From NCBI GenBank assembly GCA_934462925.1, contig CAKSIT010000010.1, forward strand, positions 62,001 to 126,000: a stretch of 64,000 nucleotides of DNA. Direction: 5' to 3'. Position 1 is the stretch's first letter; every line of letters begins with the position of its first letter. The notes beneath the pieces were generated by a model. That model ran no database searches, was not told the origin of the DNA, and saw only the letters and a list, made by a program, of their open reading frames with translations. Both the position numbers and the translations under genes were made by a program. Below are positions 8,274 to 17,298 of this stretch, piece after piece. This DNA comes from an uncultured Oscillospiraceae bacterium. GTDB lineage: Bacteria; Bacillota; Clostridia; Oscillospirales; Ruminococcaceae.

Positions 8274-8521
8274 CCCTCTCCCAAACGGGTTTTCCCTCGG
8301 ACTCCCTTTCCCCTCTCCCTCACCCCCTTTCCCCGTTTTTCACGCGCCACGTAATTAAACTGATTTTGCAACATTACATTGTCGTTCTTGGCGTGGGTTG
8401 CCCTGCTTGGCGTAGACTTATCGAACGATGTATTACGTGGCTTGCGATTACGCAAATTACGCGTAGCTGCGTACGCCTTGCTTACGCTTTGGCGTAGGAC
8501 ATCAACATCTATAAAACAAAT

Positions 8522-8568
8522 CTCCCCCTATCACTTATGCTCGGAAGTCGCGTAAGTGATAGGGGGAG
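8522..8568. repeat. Perfect 16-bp-stem hairpin
   Basis: CTCCCCCTATCACTTA (8522-8537) is followed by a 15-base loop and its exact complement (8553-8568). It is not followed by a T run and lies far from a gene end, so a terminator role is doubtful. It sits within the central part of the palindromic region. Confidence 0.75.
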
Positions 8569-9025
8569 CAGTTTAGCGCGTCAGATGAAGTCTATACAGT
8601 AGAAGCAATAATCTTTTACTTTCAAGGCGGTGAAAAATTGACAAGGGGGGAAGGGGAGAGGGGATTAGGAGCGCGAGGAGAAACCCGTAGGGGAAGGGGG
8701 GAACGTCAATTTTTGTCGGATTTTCTTTTCCCCCCTTCCCCGAAGGGTTTGGTCCTCGCACTTGCCCGTGTGACAACACAAAAAATTCCTACCGACAATT
8801 TGTCGGTGCAAAAGGCTCATTGTGCCTAGCAATTCCCTTTAAGCCCCCGACACGCTGTCGGAAAGTGGCTCGCTGCGCTCGCATAGCGCAAAATGCCCCC
8901 CCGACATTCTGTCGGTTAGCGGCTCGCTGCGCTCGCTAGCGCATAAAGCCCTGTCGGGCTGTTGCGCGTGATAGCCCCCGCCCCTGCAAGGGGCGTTTTT
9001 TGTAAAAAAATTTTTCGCCACCCCC

Positions 9026-9054
9026 TTAACAAAACGGCAAAGATATGCTATAAT
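9026..9054 (+). promoter_or_regulatory. Promoter of the membrane protein/lepA/hemW operon
   Basis: TTAACA (9026-9031), 17-bp spacer, TATAAT (9049-9054), extended by TGC at 9046-9048. It lies about 50 bases before the first start codon at 9107. Confidence 0.75.
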
Positions 9055-9106
9055 AGAATGTAAAGCTGAAAACGGACGGCCTTTCGGCTGTAATGAAAGG
9101 ATAAAT

Positions 9107-9721
9107 ATGTCAAAAGCAAAGGAATGGTTTTTGAAATGCCTGCCAATGCTCATTGTGCTGGCTTCAACAGGATTGTTTGCGCTGGGCGTAAAGCTTGTGA
9201 TAAGCGCGTTCTACGCGCCCAAGGACACGGTGTACGAAAAGGAGTACGCGGGCGAAAAATACGTTGTGGTGCATTGCTATCAGCGCCCTGCAAGCGACTA
9301 CTACATTTACGGCGGCGACTACGTTTACGACGAGTCCGCGCACGACAATACCGCAGGCGAGCATGACAACTCGCACGCGCAGGGCAAGCCGCTCGCTATG
9401 TTCCAGCTTAACGACACGCCAATTGACGTTGAAAAGGCCGTGCTTAAGGAGCTTTACAACGCAAACGGGCTCAGGGCGTTCCAGTTCGGGGAGTTTGTGG
9501 TGTACAAGCTCGAGGGGAACTACGGCGTTTTCGCGCCGCTGCGCGATTACGACAAGGCTTCCACCGACAGGAAGAACGACCTTTACGTGATACGCCAGCT
9601 AATAAAAAGCGAGGCGTACGCGCTCTTTGACCTGCCCGAGTGGGAAAGCGGGGAGGACTTCCTGAAGAATCTTGAAAAAATAGAATGGTATCTCGATGTA
9701 AAATATATCGAGGACAACTGA
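9107..9721 (+). CDS. Membrane-anchored protein of unknown function
   Basis: 204 aa. Residues about 10-35 form one hydrophobic helix (CLPMLIVLASTGLFALGVKLVIS) after a short positive N-terminus, so the protein is either anchored with its bulk outside the cell or carries an uncleaved signal. The rest is soluble and acidic, rich in Asp, Glu and Tyr, with a His-containing patch around residues 85-92. I recognise no domain. The start has AAAGGA 7 bases upstream. It is the first gene after the promoter at 9026 and ends 21 bases before lepA, so it is probably co-transcribed with lepA and hemW. Confidence 0.7.
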   Translation: MSKAKEWFLKCLPMLIVLASTGLFALGVKLVISAFYAPKDTVYEKEYAGEKYVVVHCYQRPASDYYIYGGDYVYDESAHDNTAGEHDNSHAQGKPLAMFQLNDTPIDVEKAVLKELYNANGLRAFQFGEFVVYKLEGNYGVFAPLRDYDKASTDRKNDLYVIRQLIKSEAYALFDLPEWESGEDFLKNLEKIEWYLDVKYIEDN

Positions 9722-9742
9722 TAAGAAAGGATTTCCACACGA

Positions 9743-11560
9743 ATGACGGATAAAAGCTATCTTTCTGACATACGGAATTTTTGTATAATAGCGCACATAG
9801 ACCACGGCAAGTCCACCCTTGCGGACAGGATTCTTGAGCAGACGCAGACCGTGGCGCTGCGCGATATGGAGGAGCAGCTGCTCGACAACATGGACATTGA
9901 GCGCGAGCGCGGTATCACGATAAAGGCGCGCGCGGTGCGGCTTAAATACCACGCGGACAACGGCGAGGACTACATCTTCAACCTTATCGACACCCCCGGC
10001 CATGTTGACTTTAACTACGAGGTGTCGCGCTCGCTTGTAGCGTGCGAGGGCGCGATACTTATAGTAGACGCTTCGCAGGGAATAGAGGCGCAGACCCTCG
10101 CCAACACCTACCTTGCCGTGGAAAACGACCTTGAAGTCGTGCCTGTCGTCAACAAGATAGACCTGCCCTCAGCGCACCCCGCAGAGGTCAAGGAGGAAAT
10201 AGAGAACGTTATCGGCATAGAGGCGCAGGACGCGCCCGAAATTTCCGCCAAAATGGGCATAAATATCCACGCCGTAATGGAGCGCATAGTGGAGGCAATC
10301 CCCGCGCCCAAGGGCGACCCCGACGCGCCGCTGCAGGCGCTCATCTTCGACAGCTACTACGACAGCTACAAGGGCGTTATCGTATACGTAAGGCTTAAAG
10401 AGGGCAGCGTTAAAACGGGCGACCGCATTCGCATGATGGCGTCCGGCGCGGAGTTTACGGTAACGGAGGCCGGCTATATGGGCGCTACCGAGCTTGTACC
10501 GTGCGGAATGCTGCGCGCGGGCGAGGTAGGCTACATTGCGGCTTCTATAAAGTCCATAGGCGACACTAAGGTAGGCGACACGGTAACGAGCGCGGAAAAC
10601 CCCGCCAAAGAGCCGCTGCCGGGATACCGCGAGGTAAACCCTATGGTATTCAGCGGTATTTACCCTGCGGACGGCGCAAAGTACGTAGACCTGCGCGAGG
10701 CGCTCGAAAAGCTGCAGCTTAACGACGCGTCGCTGAGCTTCGAGCCTGAAAGCTCGATAGCGCTCGGATTCGGCTTCCGCTGCGGATTTTTGGGACTGCT
10801 GCACATGGAGATAATACAAGAGCGCATAGAGCGCGAGTACAATCTCGACATAATCACCACCGCACCGAGCGTTGTGTATAAGATAGAGCTTACGGACGGC
10901 ACGGTGAAGATGATAGACAACCCCACCAACTACCCCGACCCCGCGACGATAGCGCAGGCGTACGAGCCTATGGTAAACGCGCACGTTTACGCGCCGTCGG
11001 AGTATGTGGGCAATATAATGGAGCTTTGCCAGAACAGGCGCGGCGTGTTCCGCGACATGAAGTATATAGACGCGAACCGCGTTGACCTGCACTATGAGCT
11101 TCCGCTCAACGAGATAGTGTACGACTTTTTCGACGCGCTAAAGTCGCGCACGCGCGGCTACGCAAGCTACGACTACGAGATGATAGGCTTTGCGCCCTCG
11201 AAGCTCGTAAAGCTTGACATTCTGTTAAACGGCGACGTGATAGACGCGCTCTCGTTCATAGTCCACACCGACAAGGCGTACGAGCGCGCGCGCAAAATGG
11301 CGGAGAAGCTTAAGGAGCATATCCCGCGGCAGCTTTTCGAGATACCGATACAGGCGGCTGTCGGCGGCAAGATAATCGCGCGCGAAACGATAAAGGCAAT
11401 GCGCAAGGACGTTCTCGCGAAATGCTATGGCGGCGATATCACGCGTAAGAAAAAGCTGCTTGAAAAGCAGAAAGAGGGCAAAAAGCGCATGAGAGCGTTC
11501 GGCACGGTAGAAGTGCCGCAGGACGCGTTTATGGCGGTGCTTAAGCTTGACGATGAATAA
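9743..11560 (+). CDS. lepA: Elongation factor 4 (LepA), ribosome back-translocase GTPase
   Basis: 605 aa, the normal LepA length. The G1 loop AHIDHGKST is at residues 17-25, with DTPGHVDF (G3) and NKIDLP (G4) following. The C-terminal LepA-specific domain includes [44 protein letters not shown], the element that distinguishes LepA from EF-G. The protein binds ribosomes and GTP and is thought to help translation initiation or recovery under stress. AAGGA lies upstream of the ATG. The end overlaps the hemW start by 8 bases (ATGAATAA), a conserved lepA-hemW pairing in Firmicutes. Confidence 0.97.
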   Translation: MTDKSYLSDIRNFCIIAHIDHGKSTLADRILEQTQTVALRDMEEQLLDNMDIERERGITIKARAVRLKYHADNGEDYIFNLIDTPGHVDFNYEVSRSLVACEGAILIVDASQGIEAQTLANTYLAVENDLEVVPVVNKIDLPSAHPAEVKEEIENVIGIEAQDAPEISAKMGINIHAVMERIVEAIPAPKGDPDAPLQALIFDSYYDSYKGVIVYVRLKEGSVKTGDRIRMMASGAEFTVTEAGYMGATELVPCGMLRAGEVGYIAASIKSIGDTKVGDTVTSAENPAKEPLPGYREVNPMVFSGIYPADGAKYVDLREALEKLQLNDASLSFEPESSIALGFGFRCGFLGLLHMEIIQERIEREYNLDIITTAPSVVYKIELTDGTVKMIDNPTNYPDPATIAQAYEPMVNAHVYAPSEYVGNIMELCQNRRGVFRDMKYIDANRVDLHYELPLNEIVYDFFDALKSRTRGYASYDYEMIGFAPSKLVKLDILLNGDVIDALSFIVHTDKAYERARKMAEKLKEHIPRQLFEIPIQAAVGGKIIARETIKAMRKDVLAKCYGGDITRKKKLLEKQKEGKKRMRAFGTVEVPQDAFMAVLKLDDE

Positions 11561-12608
11561 GCCGCGCGGGCTTTATATCCACGTACCGTTTTGCCTTACA
11601 AAGTGTCCCTACTGCGACTTTTACTCCGTTTCCTACTCGCGCAGCGCCGCGGGGGAGTACGCAAGCGCCGTTATGCGCAATCTGGCGCGCTGCAGCGAGC
11701 CGTTCGATACGGTATACTTCGGCGGCGGCACGCCTATTCTCGCGGCGGAGCATATCGGCGGGATACTCTCCTGCGCGAACCTTACGCGCGGCGCGGAGAT
11801 TACCGTTGAAGCCAACCCCTGCCTGTGCCTGCCCGAAACGCTTGAAACGCTGCGAAAAAGCGGCGTGAACAGGCTTTCTGTAGGCGTGCAGTCGCTCGAC
11901 GGTGGAGAGCTTGCGGCGCTCGGGCGGCGGCATGGCGCGCAGCAGGCGGAAAACGCGATACTCGCGGCGGCGCGCGCGGGCTTTGAGAACATAAGCGCGG
12001 ACATAATGCTTGCCGTGCCGCGCCAGACCTGCGAGAGCCTTTCGCGCACGATAGCGCGCCTTGCGGAGCTTCCGCTGACGCACGTTTCGGCGTACCTGCT
12101 TAAAATAGAGCCCGCGACCCCCTTCGGCGCAGACCCGCCCGAAACGCCCGACGAGGACGAAACGGCGGAGCTTTACCTGCACGCGGTAAGCGAGCTTGAA
12201 AAGCGGGGCTTTGCGCAGTATGAGATAAGCAACTTTGCAAAAAAGGGCTATGAGAGCCGCCACAACCTTAAATACTGGCGGCGTGAGGAGTACCTTGGCA
12301 TAGGCGCGGCGGCGCACTCGTTTTACGGGGGTGAGCGCTTTGCAGTCCCGCGCGACGCAGGGGCGTTTATTGCAGCGCCCGTGCAGCAAACCGTTCTTAC
12401 GGACGGCGCGCCCGACGAAACGGAGGAGCGCATAATGCTGGGGCTGCGGCTTGCGGAGGGCATTCCCGAGGAGCTGTGGAAGCCGCGCGAAAAGCGCCTG
12501 CGCTTTATTCCGCGGGAGTATTATGAAATACGCGGCGGCAGGCTGTCGCTCACGCCTAGGGGCTTTTTGCTGTCGAACGAGATAATCACGCTGCTTATTG
12601 AGGGGTAA
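11553..12608 (+). CDS. hemW: HemW, radical SAM heme chaperone (HemN-like)
   Basis: 351 aa. The radical SAM cluster motif CLTKCPYC has C14, C18 and C21, with the aromatic residue following. The family signature YFGGGTP and the segment [16 protein letters not shown] of the HemN/HemW group are present. HemW proteins lack the extra N-terminal part needed for coproporphyrinogen oxidation and act in heme delivery. Older annotations call them oxygen-independent coproporphyrinogen oxidase. I chose the ATG at 11553, which overlaps the lepA stop, over a TTG six bases earlier. The next gene starts 19 bases downstream. Confidence 0.93.
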   Translation: MNKPRGLYIHVPFCLTKCPYCDFYSVSYSRSAAGEYASAVMRNLARCSEPFDTVYFGGGTPILAAEHIGGILSCANLTRGAEITVEANPCLCLPETLETLRKSGVNRLSVGVQSLDGGELAALGRRHGAQQAENAILAAARAGFENISADIMLAVPRQTCESLSRTIARLAELPLTHVSAYLLKIEPATPFGADPPETPDEDETAELYLHAVSELEKRGFAQYEISNFAKKGYESRHNLKYWRREEYLGIGAAAHSFYGGERFAVPRDAGAFIAAPVQQTVLTDGAPDETEERIMLGLRLAEGIPEELWKPREKRLRFIPREYYEIRGGRLSLTPRGFLLSNEIITLLIEG

Positions 12609-12627
12609 TCAGATAGGAGAACACAAA

Positions 12628-13686
12628 ATGTCTTACACGATTGAAAAGGGAAAGCGCTTTATAGCAGCCGACAGCGGCTGCTTCAGCTACATGGGCAGGA
12701 TAGATTTCGACGACCCCGCGCACCCCGTATTCGCGTGGCCCGCGACCTGCGCGGACGTTGAGTTTACGGGGACGAGCGCCGCTGTTGCAATGCGTAACGT
12801 AAGCTTTAATTCCGACACGCACTTTGCTGTGATAGTAGACGGCGTGATGAAGAAGATAACGCTGCCGCAGGACGGCGGGGAGGAGCTTTACACCGCCGCG
12901 GAGGGTCTGCCCGAGGGACGGCACACGCTGCGCATTCTGAAAACTATGGCGGCTTACAACTACCTTGTTTTCGGGGGAATAGTCGTGGACGAGGGCGCGC
13001 AGGTATCCGCGCCGAAGCGTGAGTACGCGCTCAGGCTCGAGGTTTACGGCGACAGCGTTTCTGCGGGAGAGGTGACGGAGGCGCTTTATTACGAGGGGCA
13101 GTGCGACCCGCCCGACCACCGCAATACGCTTGACAACGCGGCGTTCAGCTACCCGTATAAGCTTGCGCAGAAGCTTAACGCCGAGCTTCACGACATAGCG
13201 CAGGGCGGAATAGCGCTGCTTGACGGCACGGGGTATTTCTGCTTTGACAACCTTACGGGCATGGAGAGCTGCTACGACAAGATAGAGTACAGCCCCTACG
13301 CCGTAACAAAGCCGTGGGATTTCTCGCGCTACACGCCCGACGTCGTTATAATAGCCCTCGGGCAGAACGACGCCAACCCCGAACCCGAGCGCATAAAAAC
13401 GCCCGAGTACCGCGCGTACTGGAAAGGCGAGTACAAGCGCTTTCTCGGCGGGCTTATGGAGCGCTACCCCAAGGCGCGCTTTGTGCTTATCCTTACCGTT
13501 CTCGGGCATGACGGGACATGGGACGAGGCGCTTGAGGAGATAGTGCAGGAGACGGCTTCGCCGCGCGTTACGCACTTTATGTTCAGGCGCACGGGCTGCG
13601 GCACAAACGGTCACCCGCGCGCTACCGAGCAGGAGGAAATGGCGCAGGAGCTGTACGCTTACCTCACGCAGAGCGTTCTGAAATAA
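12628..13686 (+). CDS. SGNH/GDSL esterase of carbohydrate esterase family 2 type
   Basis: 352 aa in two parts. A beta-rich N-terminal domain (about 1-135) precedes an SGNH hydrolase domain with the nucleophile S143 in VYGDSVSAG, the block GQNDAN, and H329 in GTNGHPRA. This two-domain layout resembles CE2 acetyl-xylan esterases, which use a Ser-His dyad. No signal peptide is visible, so the enzyme appears cytoplasmic and may act on imported acetylated oligosaccharides. The ATG at 12628 follows AGGAGA. A TTG at 12598 in the same frame lacks an RBS. It ends the lepA-hemW operon. Confidence 0.8.
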   Translation: MSYTIEKGKRFIAADSGCFSYMGRIDFDDPAHPVFAWPATCADVEFTGTSAAVAMRNVSFNSDTHFAVIVDGVMKKITLPQDGGEELYTAAEGLPEGRHTLRILKTMAAYNYLVFGGIVVDEGAQVSAPKREYALRLEVYGDSVSAGEVTEALYYEGQCDPPDHRNTLDNAAFSYPYKLAQKLNAELHDIAQGGIALLDGTGYFCFDNLTGMESCYDKIEYSPYAVTKPWDFSRYTPDVVIIALGQNDANPEPERIKTPEYRAYWKGEYKRFLGGLMERYPKARFVLILTVLGHDGTWDEALEEIVQETASPRVTHFMFRRTGCGTNGHPRATEQEEMAQELYAYLTQSVLK

Positions 13687-13792
13687 GCTCGATAAATCGT
13701 CAAAAATGACAGAGCAACCACGCAGAATTGCAGGAAAATGTTGCAGAATGTACAAAAATGGCGCGTATTCGGGCGATTTTGCAGGAAAAAAG

Positions 13793-13821
13793 TTGCTAAC
13801 TATTTAATAATATGCTATAAT
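13793..13821 (+). promoter_or_regulatory. Promoter of the TrpXYZ-like ABC importer operon
   Basis: TTGCTA (13793-13798), 17 bp, TATAAT (13816-13821) with TG at 13813-13814. The leader of about 90 bases can fold (ATGCG at 13825 with CGCAT near 13872) but has no T-box or riboswitch motif I can recognise. Upstream, TTGCAGGAAAA occurs twice (13728-13738 and 13779-13789). Confidence 0.75.
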
Positions 13822-13916
13822 AAAATATGCGTTTATGGTGCTTTTGCCGTTTCATGCGGTAAAGCAGGGCGCATTACACCTTGAAAATAGACAGAACATT
13901 AAGGAGAGAGAACACT

Positions 13917-14945
13917 ATGAAACTGAGAAAGATAGCTGCCGCGCTCGTATCTGCGGCAATGGTTGCGGCTCTTGCGGGCTGCTCCACGGGCAAGACTTCC
14001 GATTCTGGCGCTGCAAGCGGCTCTGACGCTTCAAACGGCGAGGGCAAGGTTTACAACGTTGGCATATGCCAGCTGGTAGAGCACCCCGCGCTCGACGCTG
14101 CAACGCAGGGCTTTAAGGACGCGCTTGTTGAAAAGCTCGGCGAGGAGGGCGTTAAGTTCGACGAGGGCAACGCGCAGAACGAGAACACCAACTGCACCAC
14201 TATCTGCACGGGCTTTGTGGCTTCCAATGTAGACCTTATCATGGCGAACGCTACCGCTGCGCTTCAGGCTGCGGCTTCCGCTACGGATACCGCGGGCGAC
14301 AAGCAGATACCTGTTCTCGGCACTTCCGTTACCGACTACGGCACGGCGCTTGATATCAAGGACTTCAGCGGCAAGACGGGCTTCAACGTTTCGGGTACGT
14401 CCGACCTTGCGCCTATCGACCAGCAGGAGGATATGCTTGTAGAGCTTGTTCCCGACGCAAAGCTTGTAGGCATTCTCTACTGCTCCGCAGAGGCTAACTC
14501 AAAGTATCAGGCGCAGCTTTTCGAGGCTGAGCTTGAAAAGGACGGCATTGCATACAAGGAGTATTCCGCTGCCGACACCAACGAGATTAGAACCGCTGTC
14601 ACCACCGCTGTAAGCGAGTGCGACGCTATTTATATCCCGACCGATAACACCATGGCTTCCAACACCGAGGTAGTAAGAAACGCCGTTGTTCCCGCAGGCA
14701 TTCCCGTAATCGCGGGCGAGCAGGGCATTTGCTCGGGCTGCGGCATTGCAACGCTTTCCATAAGCTACTACGACCTTGGCTACACCACGGGCGAGATGGC
14801 ATACGAGATACTGGTAAACGGCGCAGACCCCGCTGAGATGGACGTAAGATTCGCGCCCAAGGCTGAAAAGCTCTATAACGCTGAAATCTGCGGGGAGCTT
14901 GGCATAACTATCCCCGAGGGCTACACCGCTATAGCTGCCGAGTAA
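13917..14945 (+). CDS. ABC transporter substrate-binding lipoprotein (TrpX-like)
   Basis: 342 aa. The signal peptide ends in the lipobox LAGC with C22, so the mature protein is lipid-anchored outside the membrane. The body is the periplasmic-binding fold of the ABC_sub_bind family (PF04392), starting VYNVGICQLVEHPALDAATQGF, with GILYCSAEANS and IYIPTDNTMASN later. This family with the same three-gene layout includes the streptococcal TrpXYZ tryptophan importer. The substrate here is uncertain. The ATG at 13917 follows AAGGAGAG. A start at 13881 would extend the signal peptide and has no RBS. Confidence 0.88.
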   Translation: MKLRKIAAALVSAAMVAALAGCSTGKTSDSGAASGSDASNGEGKVYNVGICQLVEHPALDAATQGFKDALVEKLGEEGVKFDEGNAQNENTNCTTICTGFVASNVDLIMANATAALQAAASATDTAGDKQIPVLGTSVTDYGTALDIKDFSGKTGFNVSGTSDLAPIDQQEDMLVELVPDAKLVGILYCSAEANSKYQAQLFEAELEKDGIAYKEYSAADTNEIRTAVTTAVSECDAIYIPTDNTMASNTEVVRNAVVPAGIPVIAGEQGICSGCGIATLSISYYDLGYTTGEMAYEILVNGADPAEMDVRFAPKAEKLYNAEICGELGITIPEGYTAIAAE

Positions 14946-14969
14946 TTCTGTTTTTCAACGCAACGGGGC

Positions 14970-14994
14970 GCGGGGCGAATGTTCCGCTCCCCGC
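14970..14994 (+). terminator. Hairpin between substrate-binding and permease genes
   Basis: GCGGGG (14970-14975) pairs with CCCCGC (14989-14994), with extra pairing inside the loop. It may lower readthrough into the permease gene or protect the 3' end of the lipoprotein transcript, which is usually needed in excess. No strong T run follows. Confidence 0.5.
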
Positions 14995-15061
14995 TTCTGC
15001 GGTTTTTGGGGCGCGCAGCGCTCTTTCACGGCACATTTACTAAAGCGAACGGAGTAATGAA

Positions 15062-16030
15062 ATGAGTTATTTGCAGACATTTATCAACGCTTTCCCGGGC
15101 GACATGGCGCAGGGACTTATATGGGGCATACTTGCCATAGGCGTGTATATTACATATAAGGTGCTGGACGTTGCAGACCTTACCATAGACGGAACGCTTG
15201 CAACGGGCGGCGCGGTTCTTGTGGTGTTGGTGCGCGCGGGCGTGCCGCTTGGCATAGCCCTTGTGGGAGCGTTTGCCGCGGGCTGCCTTGCGGGCTTCGC
15301 CACGGGTATGCTGCATACGGCTCTGGGCATTCCTGCAATCCTCGCGGGAATACTCACGCAGATAGCGCTTTACTCCATAAATATGCGCATACTGGGCGGC
15401 GCTAACATGGCGCTAAGCTCCCGTAACTACGACCTTATGGTGTCCTCGGGCAGCATACCGCAGTCGCTGGCGGTTATCGTCGTGTTCCTTGCGGTGCTTA
15501 TTGCGGGTCTGTACTGGTTCTTCGGCACGGAATACGGCTTTACGCTGCGCGCTACGGGGTGCAACCCCAACATGGCGCGCGCGCAGGGCATCAGCACAAA
15601 CAAGTCGAAGGTCATAGGCCTTGTGCTTTCCAACGGCATTGTAGGCCTTGCGGGCGGACTTCTCACGCAGTTTGAGGGCAACGCGGACGTAAACAAGGGC
15701 CGCGGCGCTATCGTTATAGGCCTTGCGGCGGTAATTATCGGCGAGGTTCTGGGTGAAATCATTTTCAGAAAGCGCTTTAACTTTGTGCTGAGGCTCACGT
15801 TCACGGCGCTCGGCGCGGTAATTTACTTTGTAGTAATAAGAGTGGCGCTCGTTCTGCCGTTTGTAGAGCCGTCGGACACCAAGCTCATTTCTGCGATAAT
15901 CGTTGCGATATTCCTTGCTGTGCCTTATCTCAGAAAGCAGGCGCGCACCTCGTTCAGAAAAGCGGGGCGGCAAACGCCGCTTACGGACGAAAGCAGCGCG
16001 GCGGAAGAAGCTTTCGCCGAAAAGCAGTAA
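15062..16030 (+). CDS. ABC transporter permease (TrpY-like)
   Basis: 322-aa integral membrane protein with about eight hydrophobic helices, related to the branched-chain amino acid permease type (BPD_transp_2). GSSVP-like loops are absent, but YKVLDVADLTIDGTLATGGA and ATGCNPNMARAQGIS are typical of the TrpY/YtrP group. The charged C-terminal tail (about 290-322) is cytoplasmic. The ATG at 15062 has GGAG 7 bases upstream. The gene is 116 bases after the lipoprotein gene and 13 before the ATPase gene, all in one operon. It should form the membrane pore as a dimer. Confidence 0.87.
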   Translation: MSYLQTFINAFPGDMAQGLIWGILAIGVYITYKVLDVADLTIDGTLATGGAVLVVLVRAGVPLGIALVGAFAAGCLAGFATGMLHTALGIPAILAGILTQIALYSINMRILGGANMALSSRNYDLMVSSGSIPQSLAVIVVFLAVLIAGLYWFFGTEYGFTLRATGCNPNMARAQGISTNKSKVIGLVLSNGIVGLAGGLLTQFEGNADVNKGRGAIVIGLAAVIIGEVLGEIIFRKRFNFVLRLTFTALGAVIYFVVIRVALVLPFVEPSDTKLISAIIVAIFLAVPYLRKQARTSFRKAGRQTPLTDESSAAEEAFAEKQ

Positions 16031-16043
16031 GGAGGGCGCACAA

Positions 16044-16856
16044 ATGCTTGAACTGACAGACATCAGAAAAACGTTCAACCTCGGCACGATAAACGAGAAG
16101 CGCGCGCTCAACGGCGTTTCGCTGCGGCTTGAGGACGGCGACTTTGTTACGATAATCGGCGGCAACGGCGCGGGAAAATCCACGACGCTAAACGCCGTGG
16201 CGGGCGTGTGGCCCGTTGACAGCGGCTCTGTCGCAATAAACGGGCAGAACATCACGGGGCTTTCCGAACACCGCCGCGCAAAGTTTATCGGGCGCGTGTT
16301 TCAAGACCCTATGACGGGTACTGCGGCTTCTATGGAGATACAGGAGAACCTTGCGCTTGCGGCGCGGCGCGGACAGGCTCGCGGGCTTCGCTGGGGCATA
16401 ACCCGCAAGGAGCGCGAGGAGTTCCACGAGCTGCTTAAGACGTTGGGGCTGGGGCTTGAGGAACGCATGACCACCAAGGTAGGCCTGCTTTCCGGCGGAC
16501 AGCGGCAGGCGCTCACGCTGCTTATGGCGACGCTTAAGAAGCCCGAGGTGCTGCTGCTCGACGAGCATACGGCGGCGCTCGACCCGAAAACGGCGGCAAA
16601 GGTGCTTGCGCTTTCCGACAAGATAATCTCCGAACACCACCTTACCGCAATGATGGTAACGCACAACATGGCGGACGCCATCAAGCACGGCAACCGCCTT
16701 ATCATGATGAACGACGGCAGGATAATCTACGACGTTAAGGGCGAGGAGAAAAAGAACCTTACAGTCGAGGACCTGCTCACAAAGTTCGAGGAGGTAAGCG
16801 GCTCTAAGCTCAACAACGACAGAATGCTGCTTTCAAAGGAACACAAGTACAAATAA
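16044..16856 (+). CDS. ABC transporter ATP-binding protein (TrpZ-like)
   Basis: 270 aa. Walker A GGNGAGKST is at 39-47, the signature is LSGGQRQ, Walker B is VLLLDEH, and the switch His lies in MMVTHN. The Walker B ends in DEH rather than the more usual DEP. The ATG at 16044 is preceded by AAGGAGG. The longer open frame from 15903 only overlaps the permease gene. It powers import by the permease at 15062 and ends the operon at a terminator. Confidence 0.92.
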   Translation: MLELTDIRKTFNLGTINEKRALNGVSLRLEDGDFVTIIGGNGAGKSTTLNAVAGVWPVDSGSVAINGQNITGLSEHRRAKFIGRVFQDPMTGTAASMEIQENLALAARRGQARGLRWGITRKEREEFHELLKTLGLGLEERMTTKVGLLSGGQRQALTLLMATLKKPEVLLLDEHTAALDPKTAAKVLALSDKIISEHHLTAMMVTHNMADAIKHGNRLIMMNDGRIIYDVKGEEKKNLTVEDLLTKFEEVSGSKLNNDRMLLSKEHKYK

Positions 16857-16865
16857 CGCGAAATT

Positions 16866-16898
16866 ATGCGGCTGCCATCTTTGACAGCCGCATTTTTT
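16866..16898 (+). terminator. Rho-independent terminator of the ABC importer operon
   Basis: ATGCGGCTG (16866-16874), 10-base loop, CAGCCGCAT (16885-16893) followed by further T residues. It lies 10 bases after the ATPase stop codon. Confidence 0.9.
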
Positions 16899-16938
16899 AA
16901 CAAAAAAATATCCTGCTGTTGAAAAAATGAGGCGCTCA

Positions 16939-17109
16939 ATGAAAAAGCTGTTTCAGGCAATAAGAAAAAAGGAAAACGATACCGTGCGCGAGCTTCTTGC
17001 GAAAAAGCCCGAGCTTGTGCGCTGCACGGCAAAGCAGCCGCCGTTACAAAGCGCTGGTCCTACGGCAAGACCGCTGCCGAGCGCCTTTGCAAAAACGCCG
17101 CCCCGATAG
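16939..17109 (+). pseudogene. Remnant of an ankyrin-repeat protein gene
   Basis: The first 35 or so residues (MKKLFQAIRKKENDTVREL, then LAKKPELVRCTAKQPP) look like the N-terminus of small ankyrin-repeat proteins, in which a helix pair is followed by further repeats. After QPP the frame runs into low-quality sequence and stops at residue 56, so the repeats are missing. The stop codon lies inside a strong hairpin. I read this as a 3'-deleted gene, not a functional one. No other part of the gene is recognisable downstream. Confidence 0.5.
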
Positions 17110-17150
17110 CCGACTGCGTTTTATTCGCAGAAGGGTCGGGGCGGCTTTGT
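17097..17150 (+). terminator. Strong hairpin after the ankyrin remnant
   Basis: GCCGCCCCGA (17097-17106) pairs perfectly with TCGGGGCGGC (17136-17145), with an inner CTGCG/CGCAG stem. A short T-rich stretch follows. The 150 bases from there to 17298 hold only short repeats (AACCTGCGCGGG twice) and no gene. Confidence 0.55.
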
Positions 17151-17298
17151 ATATTGGCTTCTCACGCGTCCGCGAGCCGCCGTATCAACCTGCGCGGGAT
17201 ATGTGGCTTAACCTGCGCGGGGTGAGTGCTTTCCTGCCGCCTGCGCGGCAGGGTTGTGAGTGAGCGCCGAGCGCTCTGTATGTGGGGAAGTGGTGGTC

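Larger units (their letters stand above)
7940..8965. repeat. About 1-kb imperfect palindrome without genes
   Basis: The 1.26-kb gap 7851-9106 has no credible gene. It is mainly a long inverted repeat. Exact inverted matches include 7963-7987 with 8918-8942 (25 bases), 8082-8102 with 8802-8822 (21 bases) and 8181-8196 with 8710-8725 (16 bases). The paired coordinates sum to 16904-16906, so the outer arms align almost without gaps about a centre near 8452. Further in, a pyrimidine-rich block (about 8280-8330) matches a purine-rich block (about 8640-8700) with an offset of about 67 bases, explained by the 64-bp insert at 8210-8273. The arms also carry short palindromes such as CCGACAGCGTGTCGG. 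Confidence 0.85.

Noticed and set aside
8106..8829. Several short open frames inside the 1-kb palindrome
   Set aside because: They are mirror images caused by the inverted repeat. None has an RBS plus recognisable sequence.
13822..13916. Riboswitch or T-box controlling the TrpXYZ-like importer
   Set aside because: Only a weak stem is seen in a leader of about 90 bases. No known aptamer motif is present.
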